A stretch of 10,104 nt of DNA from Bacteroidota bacterium (GCA_015490475.1 WFXT01000148.1:1-10104), one strand, 5' to 3'. Counted from the first letter of the stretch, positions 1 through 7,194 are shown. Notes: a model not told the origin generated them from the sequence alone. Made by a program: numbers and translations.

Positions 1-474
1 GTTAAAAGCAATATAATCTATCGGAACTATAGACAATTCTGCATTCCTTTCTCCTTCTTTCTCTTTTGCATATGCCATCATCTTTAAGGGTGTGTTTATT
101 TTAGGTGGCGTCTTTTCTTTCTCAATATGCTCAGTCAAATAATTAGCATAGAGCAGTTTTGTGGGACCGCCTTCTCCACTACATGTGATAAAACTGGTCC
201 AATCACTGCTATTTGTATACACCTTTGCAAATGGTCCCTTATACTGAGAATAGTAAAAACCACATATCCGATTGCCTAATACAAATCCGCTTATGGGTAT
301 ATTTTTAGTCTCCGAACGCTCTAACGTTTGCCGAATTATTTTCTGTAAATATGTCCTCATGCTATTTATGTCGTGGACATAAAATTTCTTTAGTTCTACA
401 TCTTGGGCATTAACAGGTAGAAGCTCAGTAATTAACAGTGCCCCAACGCAGATTTTAGTTAACAGCTTTTGCAT
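1..474 (-). CDS. Exported protein of unknown function, C-terminus cut off by the window edge
   Basis: The frame is open from an ATG at 474 to base 1 (158 codons) and has no stop, so the C-terminus lies outside the window. The N-terminus is a clear signal peptide: a basic start (MQKLLTK), a hydrophobic core at residues 8-20, and a likely cut after NAQ at residue 24, before Asp25, the usual Bacteroidota pattern. The mature part has a polar start, a Gly/aromatic-rich middle (residues 63-98, including Cys71 and Cys98, which could form a disulfide outside the cytoplasm) and a Lys/Glu-rich stretch near 117-143. I recognise no catalytic motif or family. It begins 11 bases after the stop of the preceding minus-strand gene, with no promoter element in the gap, so it is most likely the fourth gene of the minus-strand operon. 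That it is coding and exported is well supported; its function is unknown. Confidence 0.75.
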   Translation of the reverse strand, partial: MQKLLTKICVGALLITELLPVNAQDVELKKFYVHDINSMRTYLQKIIRQTLERSETKNIPISGFVLGNRICGFYYSQYKGPFAKVYTNSSDWTSFITCSGEGGPTKLLYANYLTEHIEKEKTPPKINTPLKMMAYAKEKEGERNAELSIVPIDYIAFN

Positions 475-485
475 CGCATTATTTT

Positions 486-989
486 TTAGTTAGTAGTTAT
501 CCATAGCTCTATCTCTGAGCTGAGAACTGTTTTAATAAATTTACCCTTCTGAGTAACTCTTTTCACTTCGCTTGAGATTAAAAATGGCAATAATGGAAAA
601 ACTACAATACCCAAAAGGTACTGACCAATTCTCTGACCAACAGAATAAGTACGTATCTGCTTTACAATATATCCTCTAACAGGAATACGTTTGTTTTTCT
701 TATCGCTTACGTAAAGAAATTCAAAGTATATTAACCCGTTTTTCTTGTCCTTCCTGAGAGTGCCATAAACAGTAGATCCTTCCTCTATTAAAATGTTTCC
801 CTCTTCATCTTTAACATCATTGACCACTCGTGCCAGTGGAACAATCTCTCCCTTCTTTGGTTTCTTTGCTTTCCTGAGCATCTTGATTTTAACCGGATAA
901 TGTTTGTTATCTGTACCCGCCAATACAATACCTTTACCCATAACGGTCAATGCCATCACCACTAATAAAAGCAATGCTTTTACTCTCAT
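486..989 (-). CDS. Small exported or membrane-anchored protein of unknown function
   Basis: The 167-residue product starts with a basic, hydrophobic segment (residues 1-24, MRVKALLLLV onward) that is a signal peptide or anchor; a cut near Ala24 is possible. Residues 30-110 are Lys-rich and beta-like, with the arrangement 'V..D....G..I..GS.VYG' at about 55-77. Similar short barrels that put an 'initial value, GT/GS, V.G' turn between strands occur in VirB10/TraM C-terminal domains and in many uncharacterised Bacteroidota envelope proteins. That resemblance is loose and from memory. A second hydrophobic stretch at 123-138 (FPLLPFLI) could be a membrane helix or a buried strand. There are no Cys residues. 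The ATG at 989 is the first start after the hydrophobic frame opens and is 21 bases beyond the upstream stop. A TAATTTTGC element overlaps that stop, so the gene may have its own promoter besides operon read-through. Confidence 0.8.
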   Translation of the reverse strand: MRVKALLLLVVMALTVMGKGIVLAGTDNKHYPVKIKMLRKAKKPKKGEIVPLARVVNDVKDEEGNILIEEGSTVYGTLRKDKKNGLIYFEFLYVSDKKNKRIPVRGYIVKQIRTYSVGQRIGQYLLGIVVFPLLPFLISSEVKRVTQKGKFIKTVLSSEIELWITTN

Positions 990-1004
990 AAACCCAATTT
1001 TACT

Positions 1005-1013
1005 GCAAAATTA
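1005..1013 (-). promoter_or_regulatory. Possible internal -7 promoter element (TAATTTTGC, minus strand)
   Basis: Read on the minus strand this is TAATTTTGC, a full match to the Bacteroidota -7 consensus TAnnTTTGY. It overlaps the TAA stop of the upstream outer-membrane protein gene and lies 15 bases before the ATG at 989, a sensible distance for a short leader. I see no TTG at the expected -33 distance. An AT-rich motif of this size can occur by chance, so it is only a candidate internal start within the operon. Confidence 0.35.
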
Positions 1014-1826
1014 AAAAGCGATTCCCATATAAAACCTCCATATGATATCAATAACAAAAGAAGTGTTCGTAGTAGGACTTTTATTTCCTTCTTTTCTGTT
1101 GACTTTTAAGGCTCCAAGTCCCAAACCATAATCGGTAGTAAAATAAAGCAACATTTCTCCTGGAACTATATTAATTCTCCCCCACGGTTTTCTAAGCACT
1201 CCAGCCACTTCAATTAATTGGGCATCATATTGCACAATCGTTGTAATCGTTTCATAGTCAAATATATTTGGATTCCATATTTCATCAGTAATACTCCGAT
1301 ACCCTCCTCCTCTCGCATATCTTAAGAATAAGGCAAAAGAGGTCTTAGATAAGACATCAGGCAAACCAGAAAAGATAATGCCTCCTTCAAAAGCAAAAGA
1401 GTGTCTATTATTAACCATTGACTCTTCAAGCATATATAAAGTGTAATCTTCGTCTTGTGCAGCGATAACAGTGTTAAAAGGAATAAAATAAGTGACCGGG
1501 TCTCCACTATAAATTAATCCCCCTGGCGGTGAATATCCCAGCCCGGCAAAAAGAGTAACGCCACCTAAGCTCCAATCAAACTTTAAATATGGTCCCAGCA
1601 ACCAGGCAACAAAAAAAGGATCAAGGGAAACGGAATATTTAACATAAGAGTATTTAGCACTACCCTTTGAGACTCGCTTTCTCTTAGCTTCTTTTTCAGT
1701 TAAAATAACATCTGGCAAATTGCGTGGAATATACTTATTATCCCTATCATCTGAGATACTTGTTTGTCCCACAGAACGACCGAACATCATTAAACTAACA
1801 AATCCAATTGTCAGTAGTCTTCTCAT
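1011..1826 (-). CDS. Probable outer-membrane beta-barrel protein
   Basis: The product is 271 residues from the ATG at 1826. A GTG nine bases upstream would add three residues, but ATG gives a compact signal peptide (MRRLLTIGFVSLMMFG, likely cut after VGQ at residue 21). After a charged linker (about 25-58) the chain is rich in alternating aromatic and small residues: Gly/Tyr-rich strands at about 64-105, 145-178 and 205-245. It ends with strand-like Ile-Trp-Arg-Phe and a terminal Phe, the classic C-terminal signature recognised by the BAM insertion machinery. There are no Cys residues. This fits a small porin-like or structural barrel of about 8-12 strands, but I cannot assign a named family. 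It starts 14 bases after the stop of the protease gene with no promoter between, so it is probably co-transcribed and may be functionally linked to the protease. Confidence 0.75.
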   Translation of the reverse strand: MRRLLTIGFVSLMMFGRSVGQTSISDDRDNKYIPRNLPDVILTEKEAKRKRVSKGSAKYSYVKYSVSLDPFFVAWLLGPYLKFDWSLGGVTLFAGLGYSPPGGLIYSGDPVTYFIPFNTVIAAQDEDYTLYMLEESMVNNRHSFAFEGGIIFSGLPDVLSKTSFALFLRYARGGGYRSITDEIWNPNIFDYETITTIVQYDAQLIEVAGVLRKPWGRINIVPGEMLLYFTTDYGLGLGALKVNRKEGNKSPTTNTSFVIDIIWRFYMGIAF

Positions 1827-1840
1827 AAAGCCCACTTATT

Positions 1841-3160
1841 TTATTGTGATTTAATAATCACAACATAAGGTGTGAGTGCTTCAACCTGTTCATGGACAGG
1901 CTTGCCTTTCAAAGGAGACTCCTTTGGCATGGAAAGTCCCTCTAACAAATCAAGAAGAGTAGCAAAAGAGGACGCTTTCACAACATAAGAAGCGTTTTCT
2001 GCAATCTTGTGTTTAGCAGTAAGAATACCAATCAGGTTGCCATTTTCGTCAAAGACAGGACCGCCACTATAACCAGGTGCTCCGGGAATGGTCGTTTGGT
2101 ATTGTGCAGGGTCATTTTCGTATCCTACTTTGGAACTTATCTTACCATCTTGAAATTTGAGGGATTTGCCCATTCCCGCATGAACAAGCGGATATCCTAA
2201 TGCATAAACATAACTCCCCAGAGACAACACTCCCTCCCTTTTAATAGCATAAGGAACAGGGAAAGGCACTAATAAAGGACTATCTGTTTTCAATATAGCG
2301 ACATCCAGCTTTTCATCTTTGTATAGCACTTTGGCTGGTATATTGCCCTTTTCTTCTTGATCCTCCATAGGTGTCACATACACTTTATCTGAGTTCTCAA
2401 CCACATGATAGGCTGTCAAAACATGAAACGAATCAAGAATTAATCCAGAACCAAAAAAACGAGCTGATACATCTCCTTCTTTCTTCAAGATTAGTGTGTA
2501 TCCTATACCGAATTCATCTACTGCGGCTCCTGAATGTCCGCCTACAATGAATCCAAACTTGTTTCCCTCTAAAGGAATACGCATTTCTGTTACTTCCACA
2601 TATCCATTTAGATACACTTTTAGCGACTTGTTTGTTTGCGCAACTTTTATTTCATTGAAGTCATCAGAAAAGAATCTAAATGTAGGTACTTCTCTGATCA
2701 TATAATATGTTTTTCCTTCCTTAACAAAACCTAAGGACAGGTCTCCTTGTGCATTGAGCAACAGCCATGCATAATTATCCCAATCCTCAAAGAGGAACAA
2801 CAAGCCCATTATATATCCCTTTGTTAATTTCATTTTAGAGGTTACTACGATTTCATCTGGGTCTGCAGGCATGTCAAATTCTATGTAGCGAGAGATTCCG
2901 CTATCTGTGTATGCTTCAATTATTAACTGACCGTCTTCTAATGCTGCTTTTCCTTTGTCGCTTTCATAAATTTCAAAGGGAAATCCTAAGGGTTCTTCAA
3001 AATTTTCAACTACCATTGTTTCTTTGACTTCGTATTCATCTTCATCTGTGTCTTGTGCATAAAGCACATAGGAAAAATTAAAACCATTTACCAAACAAAA
3101 AATAGTAAACCATATATGTATTTTCCTCACTATCCATTCCATTATTATACGCCCTTGCAT
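1841..3160 (-). CDS. Secreted trypsin-like serine protease with N-terminal LamG-like domain
   Basis: The 439-residue exported protein carries a signal peptide (about 1-35, cut after YAQ before Asp37). An acidic linker leads to a jelly-roll region at about 52-225. Its pattern (tryptophan-asparagine-tyrosine strand 'DWDNYAWLLLNAQGD' at 126-140, 'NGYVEV' at 185-190, terminal 'VDEFGIGYT' at 214-222) resembles LamG/DUF1080-type concanavalin-like domains that bind sugars. A chymotrypsin-fold protease of the S1C/DegP type follows at about 230-405. The triad is visible: His252 in LTAYHVVE, Asp286 in KLDVAIL and Ser365 in PGYSGGPVF, with Tyr where Asn is usual before the Ser. No PDZ domain follows; only a short tail (406-439) remains. 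ATG at 3160 is chosen; ATG at 3142 (residue 7) is an alternative. It is the first gene of the minus-strand operon, behind a TAATTTTGT promoter element. Protease assignment is firm; its substrate is unknown. Confidence 0.9.
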   Translation of the reverse strand: MQGRIIMEWIVRKIHIWFTIFCLVNGFNFSYVLYAQDTDEDEYEVKETMVVENFEEPLGFPFEIYESDKGKAALEDGQLIIEAYTDSGISRYIEFDMPADPDEIVVTSKMKLTKGYIMGLLFLFEDWDNYAWLLLNAQGDLSLGFVKEGKTYYMIREVPTFRFFSDDFNEIKVAQTNKSLKVYLNGYVEVTEMRIPLEGNKFGFIVGGHSGAAVDEFGIGYTLILKKEGDVSARFFGSGLILDSFHVLTAYHVVENSDKVYVTPMEDQEEKGNIPAKVLYKDEKLDVAILKTDSPLLVPFPVPYAIKREGVLSLGSYVYALGYPLVHAGMGKSLKFQDGKISSKVGYENDPAQYQTTIPGAPGYSGGPVFDENGNLIGILTAKHKIAENASYVVKASSFATLLDLLEGLSMPKESPLKGKPVHEQVEALTPYVVIIKSQ

Positions 3161-3181
3161 TCTTTGCCCTTAATTTTGGAT

Positions 3182-3190
3182 ACAAAATTA
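3182..3190 (-). promoter_or_regulatory. -7 promoter element for the minus-strand operon (TAATTTTGT)
   Basis: On the minus strand this reads TAATTTTGT, matching the Bacteroidota sigma-A -7 consensus TAnnTTTG. It lies 22 bases before the ATG at 3160, so the leader would be roughly 10-18 bases. The nearest TTG is only 14 bases upstream of the TA, shorter than the usual -33 spacing, so the -33 element is weak or absent. Position in a divergent gap supports the call. Confidence 0.6.
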
Positions 3191-3218
3191 CAAAACTCTC
3201 CTGCCAAGCGAACTAACT

Positions 3219-3238
3219 AACAAGACTCAAATCTTGTT
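3219..3238. promoter_or_regulatory. Perfect inverted repeat in the divergent gap, candidate operator
   Basis: AACAAGA (3219-3225) and TCTTGTT (3232-3238) are exact reverse complements separated by six bases. The repeat sits immediately upstream of the plus-strand -7 element and about 30 bases upstream of the minus-strand one, where a regulator could affect either promoter. It takes the place where a -33 TTG would be expected for the plus-strand promoter. A terminator is unlikely because no U-run follows on either strand and no gene ends here. A chance palindrome cannot be excluded. Confidence 0.4.
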
Positions 3239-3247
3239 TACCTTTGT
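3239..3247 (+). promoter_or_regulatory. -7 promoter element for the plus-strand dxr cluster (TACCTTTGT)
   Basis: TACCTTTGT matches TAnnTTTG exactly. It ends only five bases before the ATG at 3252, so transcription starting the usual few bases downstream would give a nearly or fully leaderless mRNA. It also covers the region just after an upstream in-frame TTG (3234), which argues that the TTG is not a start codon. No clear -33 TTG is seen; the inverted repeat occupies that position. Confidence 0.6.
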
Positions 3248-3251
3248 TAGT

Positions 3252-3710
3252 ATGAAATACATTTTTTTATTTCCTCTCGGGAAGCAAGCAGAAAAAGAGA
3301 TTAAGGCACAGATAAGTTATGCTTTATCTCAATTTGCCCAGCAGTGGACTGACCACGGTGAGCAGGTTCACATGGAAATTGAGTTTCCTTATGATTCTTT
3401 GTTGCTTATTAAAGCATGGAAAGACAGCGGGGGACGAATAGACGGATGTGCTCAGGATGCATTATTCAGGTTTATAAAAGAACTATCTAAACATTTACAG
3501 TTGCCGCTTCTGAGATTTGACTTGATGCCACTTGTTATAGACCAGAAGGTAATTTTCCTTTCCTTTATGGAACTCAAAGAAAAACTACACAAAGGGGAAA
3601 TAACTCCAGATACGCCGGTTATTTTGTTTTCAGTCAGGCAAGAAGATGAGTGGGAAAAGATGCCTATTCCGCTCAGGGAAACGGCTTTCTATAAGCAACT
3701 AACACAGTGA
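3252..3710 (+). CDS. Conserved small cytosolic protein of unknown function
   Basis: The ATG at 3252 gives 152 residues; a TTG at 3234 in the same frame is upstream but lies in the promoter. There is no signal peptide or membrane segment. The pattern resembles a small family widespread in Bacteroidota that is often labelled 'ABC transporter ATPase': a helix with F..QWTDHG (residues 28-36), a beta strand, then D.GC..D...F...L (64-78) matching the family's usual SGCSID segment, then L.RFD and a C-terminal half with HKGEITPDTPV. I recognise this from memory and could not search it. It has no Walker A or B motif, so the ATPase label is not supported. It is the first gene of the plus-strand cluster, 19 bases before dxr, and may be co-transcribed with dxr and rseP. 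Confidence 0.8.
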   Translation: MKYIFLFPLGKQAEKEIKAQISYALSQFAQQWTDHGEQVHMEIEFPYDSLLLIKAWKDSGGRIDGCAQDALFRFIKELSKHLQLPLLRFDLMPLVIDQKVIFLSFMELKEKLHKGEITPDTPVILFSVRQEDEWEKMPIPLRETAFYKQLTQ

Positions 3711-3729
3711 TTTGCGTTTAACAGTGCGT

Positions 3730-4887
3730 ATGAAAAAGCGTGTTGCTATATTAGGGGCAACAGGGTCTATAGGTAGGCAAACCATTGACGTAATAAGGCA
3801 ATTTCCAGAATTGTTTGAAGTGGTTGCTCTGACTACTAATTCCAACGTAGAACAACTGTGGAAATACGCCTGCGAATTTAATCCAAGATACTTAGGCGTT
3901 TCTGAAAAAGCATACGCACAAGCCAGAGACCTGTTATGTAGCAGTGATTACGCTCTTCTTTCCGGGAAAGATTATCTCTCAACTATCGCTACACTACCAG
4001 AAGTTGACGTTGTTGTTGTTGCAGTGGTAGGATTTGCTGGTTTGGAACCAACAATCAAAGCATTAAAAGCAGGTAAGATAGTAGCACTAGCAACCAAGGA
4101 AGCCCTTGTAGTGGCAGGTCCCATTATTACATCTCTTGCCCGAAAGGGACAATTGATTCCCATTGACTCGGAACACTCAGCGGCGATGCAGTGTCTTGTT
4201 GGCGAACGACAAGAAGATGTTTCTCTGCTTTATCTTCCTGCTTCTGGCGGTCCCTTCCGTGGTTATACCTACGAGCAATTGAAAAACGTTACTGTTGAAC
4301 AGGCTCTTAAACATCCCAAATGGAATATGGGACCTAAAATAACCATAGATTCTGCAACCTTGATGAACAAAGGGCTTGAACTAATTGAAGCCGTACATCT
4401 CTTTAATCTGAAGCCAGAACAGGTGAAGGTGGTCATTCATCCTCAGGCATTGGTTCATGCTATGGTTCTCTTCAAGGACGGAAGCCTCAAAGCACACATA
4501 AGTCAGCCCGATATGAGAATCCCTATTGCCCTTGCCTTAGCATATCATCAAAGACTTCCCTTAAACATTCCTGCTCCTACTCTTCAAGAACTGTCAAGTA
4601 TTTCATTTGAAGAACCAGACGAAGAAACTTTTAAAGCATTGAGATTAGCACGGAATGCTGTTAAAGAAGGTGGCGACAGACCCTGTGTGCTTAATGCAAG
4701 TAATGAAGTTGCAGTGGAATCATTCCTGAACGGACAAATTCCTTTTACCGCAATACCAGAAATAGTTGAAGAAACACTAAATAAGATACCTTTTACTGCA
4801 CAGCCAGACCTTGAGACTCTCCAAGAAATAGATGCTCAAGCCCGACAAACAGCAAAACAATTAATCAGCAAAATGCAGATGACATGA
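3730..4887 (+). CDS. dxr: 1-deoxy-D-xylulose 5-phosphate reductoisomerase
   Basis: Dxr isomerises and reduces 1-deoxy-D-xylulose 5-phosphate to 2-C-methyl-D-erythritol 4-phosphate with NADPH, the first committed step of the MEP isoprenoid route, in the cytosol. The 385-residue length fits the family. Visible are the Rossmann motif GATGSIG (9-15), the metal ligands Asp146 and Glu148 in PIDSEHSA and Glu217 in NKGLELIEA, the SGGPFR substrate segment (172-177), and NASNEVAV (323-329). Some usually fixed residues differ: ATKEAL (121-126) where ANKEAL is normal, and HPQALVHAM (237-245) where HPQS and VHSM are usual. Catalytic ligands are intact, so I expect an active enzyme. The start is the ATG at 3730; an upstream TTG at 3712 in frame would add six residues and is less likely. 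Its stop overlaps the start of rseP. Confidence 0.97.
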   Translation: MKKRVAILGATGSIGRQTIDVIRQFPELFEVVALTTNSNVEQLWKYACEFNPRYLGVSEKAYAQARDLLCSSDYALLSGKDYLSTIATLPEVDVVVVAVVGFAGLEPTIKALKAGKIVALATKEALVVAGPIITSLARKGQLIPIDSEHSAAMQCLVGERQEDVSLLYLPASGGPFRGYTYEQLKNVTVEQALKHPKWNMGPKITIDSATLMNKGLELIEAVHLFNLKPEQVKVVIHPQALVHAMVLFKDGSLKAHISQPDMRIPIALALAYHQRLPLNIPAPTLQELSSISFEEPDEETFKALRLARNAVKEGGDRPCVLNASNEVAVESFLNGQIPFTAIPEIVEETLNKIPFTAQPDLETLQEIDAQARQTAKQLISKMQMT

Positions 4888-6212
4888 CAGAAGGATTAAT
4901 AATGGCTATTCAGATTCTCATGGCTCTTTCTTTGCTCGTGTTTATACACGAACTGGGACATTTTCTCTTTGCCAAACTGTTTGGTACGAAAGTGGAACGC
5001 TTTTTCCTGTTTTTTGACGCTTATGGATTTGCCATTTGGAAAAAGAAAATAGGGGACACGGTATATGGCATTGGTTGGTTGCCCATTGGTGGATATGTTA
5101 AGATAGCGGGCATGGTAGATGAATCTCTGGACACCTTTTCTGAAGACAGAGAACCGCAACCATGGGAATTCCGTAGTAAACCAGCATGGCAAAGACTTCT
5201 CATAATTCTTGGGGGCATAATTTTTAATATCGTGGCAGGTTTTCTCATATACGGATTTTATCTGTTGAAGTATGAGAAGGCATACATCCCGCTGGAAGCA
5301 TTGAGAGAAGATGGTCTTTACATGTATGAAGCGGGGCAAAAACTTGGTTTTAAAACTGGTGACCTTGTAACTGCCATCAATGGCAAAGAAGCACATAGAT
5401 TAAAAGACATTGTTGGAATCAGAATGAATTTCGCAGAAGAATTCACCATATTGAGAGATGGCAACTCTTTCATCCTTGAAATCCCTGACACTATTTTAAT
5501 GATGAACTATATCCAGCAACACGGGTTATTATACAGACCATATAAAGTAGCTCTGGCTATTGATAGCGTTTTGCCAGACCGACCTGCACACAAAGCGGGC
5601 ATCCAGAAAGGCGACACCCTATGGAAAATAAACAATACTCCAATCTTTGAAGTGGATGTACTGCCCAAATTCCTTGAACAATTTAAAGGTGATACTATCT
5701 CAGTAGTTGTTCGCCGAAATGGGAAATTGATTACCATACCTGTGTTTCTTGATACCTCAGGACGCCTTGGTGTACTAATTCATCCCGTGCTCCTATATCC
5801 AAAGCGGGAATATTCCATCGGTGAGGCGTTTAAATATGCCCTTTCTGAAAGCATGGAATTCATCTACTATAATGCTGTCGGGCTTGGATACATATTCACG
5901 GGGCGAGTCTCTGCTAAGGAAAGCATTCACAGTCCCATTGCCCTTGCCAGACTATATGGCGGTGAAATTGACTGGGGACGTTTCTGGCGACTCACAGCAC
6001 TCATTTCTCTAATACTTGCTTTTGTAAACTTTTTGCCTATTCCAGCCCTTGACGGCGGATATGCATTGCTTATATTGATTGAAATGCTAACAGGCTACAA
6101 GCCTTCTACCCGTTTTATGGAATATTTCGTTCGCATTGGAATTATATTACTCCTGCTTCTTATGGGATATGCTATCATAAAAGACATTGTTGTCTTAATT
6201 TTAGGTGGATAA
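4884..6212 (+). CDS. rseP: RIP metalloprotease RseP (site-2 protease)
   Basis: This inner-membrane zinc protease cuts substrates within the membrane: anti-sigma factors in envelope stress signalling and leftover signal peptides. The 442-residue chain has the zinc motif HELGH at 22-26 inside the first helix, a second helix near 104-127 with the GG.IFN pattern, two PDZ domains in the periplasm at about 145-200 and 225-300 (the second with RPAHKAGIQKGD), and the third zinc ligand Asp390 in NFLPIPALDGG within the third membrane segment. A final helix is at 413-431. All catalytic residues are present. The ATG at 4884 overlaps the dxr stop as ATGA, which supports this start and translational coupling; an ATG at residue 7 is an alternative. 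dxr next to rseP is a common arrangement in bacteria. Which sigma factor pathway it serves here cannot be told from the window. Confidence 0.96.
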   Translation: MTEGLIMAIQILMALSLLVFIHELGHFLFAKLFGTKVERFFLFFDAYGFAIWKKKIGDTVYGIGWLPIGGYVKIAGMVDESLDTFSEDREPQPWEFRSKPAWQRLLIILGGIIFNIVAGFLIYGFYLLKYEKAYIPLEALREDGLYMYEAGQKLGFKTGDLVTAINGKEAHRLKDIVGIRMNFAEEFTILRDGNSFILEIPDTILMMNYIQQHGLLYRPYKVALAIDSVLPDRPAHKAGIQKGDTLWKINNTPIFEVDVLPKFLEQFKGDTISVVVRRNGKLITIPVFLDTSGRLGVLIHPVLLYPKREYSIGEAFKYALSESMEFIYYNAVGLGYIFTGRVSAKESIHSPIALARLYGGEIDWGRFWRLTALISLILAFVNFLPIPALDGGYALLILIEMLTGYKPSTRFMEYFVRIGIILLLLLMGYAIIKDIVVLILGG

Positions 6213-6234
6213 GCGTCAAAAACAGCAGGCAGTG

Positions 6235-7194
6235 ATGTTGAGAATTGCTGTATTACTCATGCTTGGATTGTTGAGTCTTCCTGTGCTCACACAGGATGCT
6301 CTTGAGCCAGACCTTGAAGATTTTGGAACAGAACAAAATGAAGACAAACCACAAAGCCCTTCAGGGGACACTCAAAATTCAGAAACAGTCTTGGAACAGC
6401 AGGACATGGTAATGCCAGATGACAATGAGCCAGCAGAAAAGAGTGGCATCAGTTTACAAATACCTACTGGCAAGAAATATAGCAAAGTGATGGTGATTCC
6501 TTATAATCCCAACATGTACTTTTCTGATGCAGATGATGCCATAGCAAAGGCAAGCAATAAAACTCCAGAAGAAATAAGACGAATGTTCAGGCATGGGATC
6601 GCTTATGATGTAAGTGTTAGAATTCTGCCGAGATACCCGATCAAAAACATGCTTTACGACATTTCTGAAATTGCTCAAAGGGATTTGTATCTCATTTACA
6701 AAAACATTTCCTATCGTAAAATGAAAAGTCCGTCATATAAAAAAGACGATGAACAAGAGGCTCCTAAAGACATTACCAGTGGTGAAACTCCTGTCGTCCA
6801 ATCAGCATCATTAAAGGAATACATTGGTGTTGAGGCTCCTAAGGGAATGCTACAATATTTGCATGAGAGATATGGCACTGACCTGTTTGTATTCATAAAT
6901 CAGTTTAACCTTGTGACAAATTACAAGTATTGTACTGACAGGTCAATAAATAACTTCACTCGTGATGTAATAGTGCATTTCTCTATATATGACAAAGACG
7001 GCAATTACCTCTATGGCGACGCTGTCAGGGTTACTTTCAACAAGAGAACAAACCACATAGACGAAATAATGATGCACAACTTTCCAGTCATTGCAGATTA
7101 CATAGCCCAACATGTTCCGGGCAAAGCATCTCCTCAAGAGAATGAACCAGAAGAAAGTCCAATAATTAAGGAAAAGAAAAGTTCTTCCCCCTGA
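6235..7194 (+). CDS. Exported protein of unknown function, Bacteroidota-type
   Basis: From the ATG at 6235 the protein has 319 residues and starts with a textbook signal peptide (MLRIAVLLMLGLLSLPVLTQ, cut before Asp21). A GTG at 6205, overlapping the end of rseP by 8 bases, is in frame and would add ten polar residues; I prefer the ATG, but coupling to rseP makes the GTG possible. Residues 21-72 are acidic and low-complexity, a likely linker. The folded part starts with SKVMVIPYNPNMYFSDAD (83-100) and continues to YGTDLFVFINQF (213-224) and DVIVHFSIYDKDGN (244-257). I recall similar uncharacterised Bacteroidota proteins that begin 'ILVIPFEPRLYMS' and carry 'TDVFIFINQ'; the match is from memory. 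The tail (298-319) is charged and Pro-rich. Single Cys233, no membrane helix after the signal. It sits between rseP and the exb promoter. Confidence 0.8.
   Translation: MLRIAVLLMLGLLSLPVLTQDALEPDLEDFGTEQNEDKPQSPSGDTQNSETVLEQQDMVMPDDNEPAEKSGISLQIPTGKKYSKVMVIPYNPNMYFSDADDAIAKASNKTPEEIRRMFRHGIAYDVSVRILPRYPIKNMLYDISEIAQRDLYLIYKNISYRKMKSPSYKKDDEQEAPKDITSGETPVVQSASLKEYIGVEAPKGMLQYLHERYGTDLFVFINQFNLVTNYKYCTDRSINNFTRDVIVHFSIYDKDGNYLYGDAVRVTFNKRTNHIDEIMMHNFPVIADYIAQHVPGKASPQENEPEESPIIKEKKSSSP

Noticed and set aside
3234..3251. TTG start that would add six residues to the first plus-strand gene
   Set aside because: It lies across the -7 element, and an ATG follows in the same frame.
4896..5396. Long open frame on the minus strand inside rseP (166 codons)
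   Set aside because: It lies entirely opposite a gene with clear catalytic motifs, shows no family pattern and has Cys- and His-rich shadow-like composition.
6203..6212. Shared GGTGGATAA ending of rseP and exbD1, considered as a repeat
   Set aside because: Both simply encode a Gly-Gly C-terminus followed by TAA; nine bases in two places are not evidence of a repeat element.
7170..7187. Imperfect hairpin (GGAA..GAA / TTCTTCC) near the end of the exported orphan gene, considered as a terminator
   Set aside because: It is inside the coding sequence, AT-rich and bulged, and is followed by C residues rather than a T-run.
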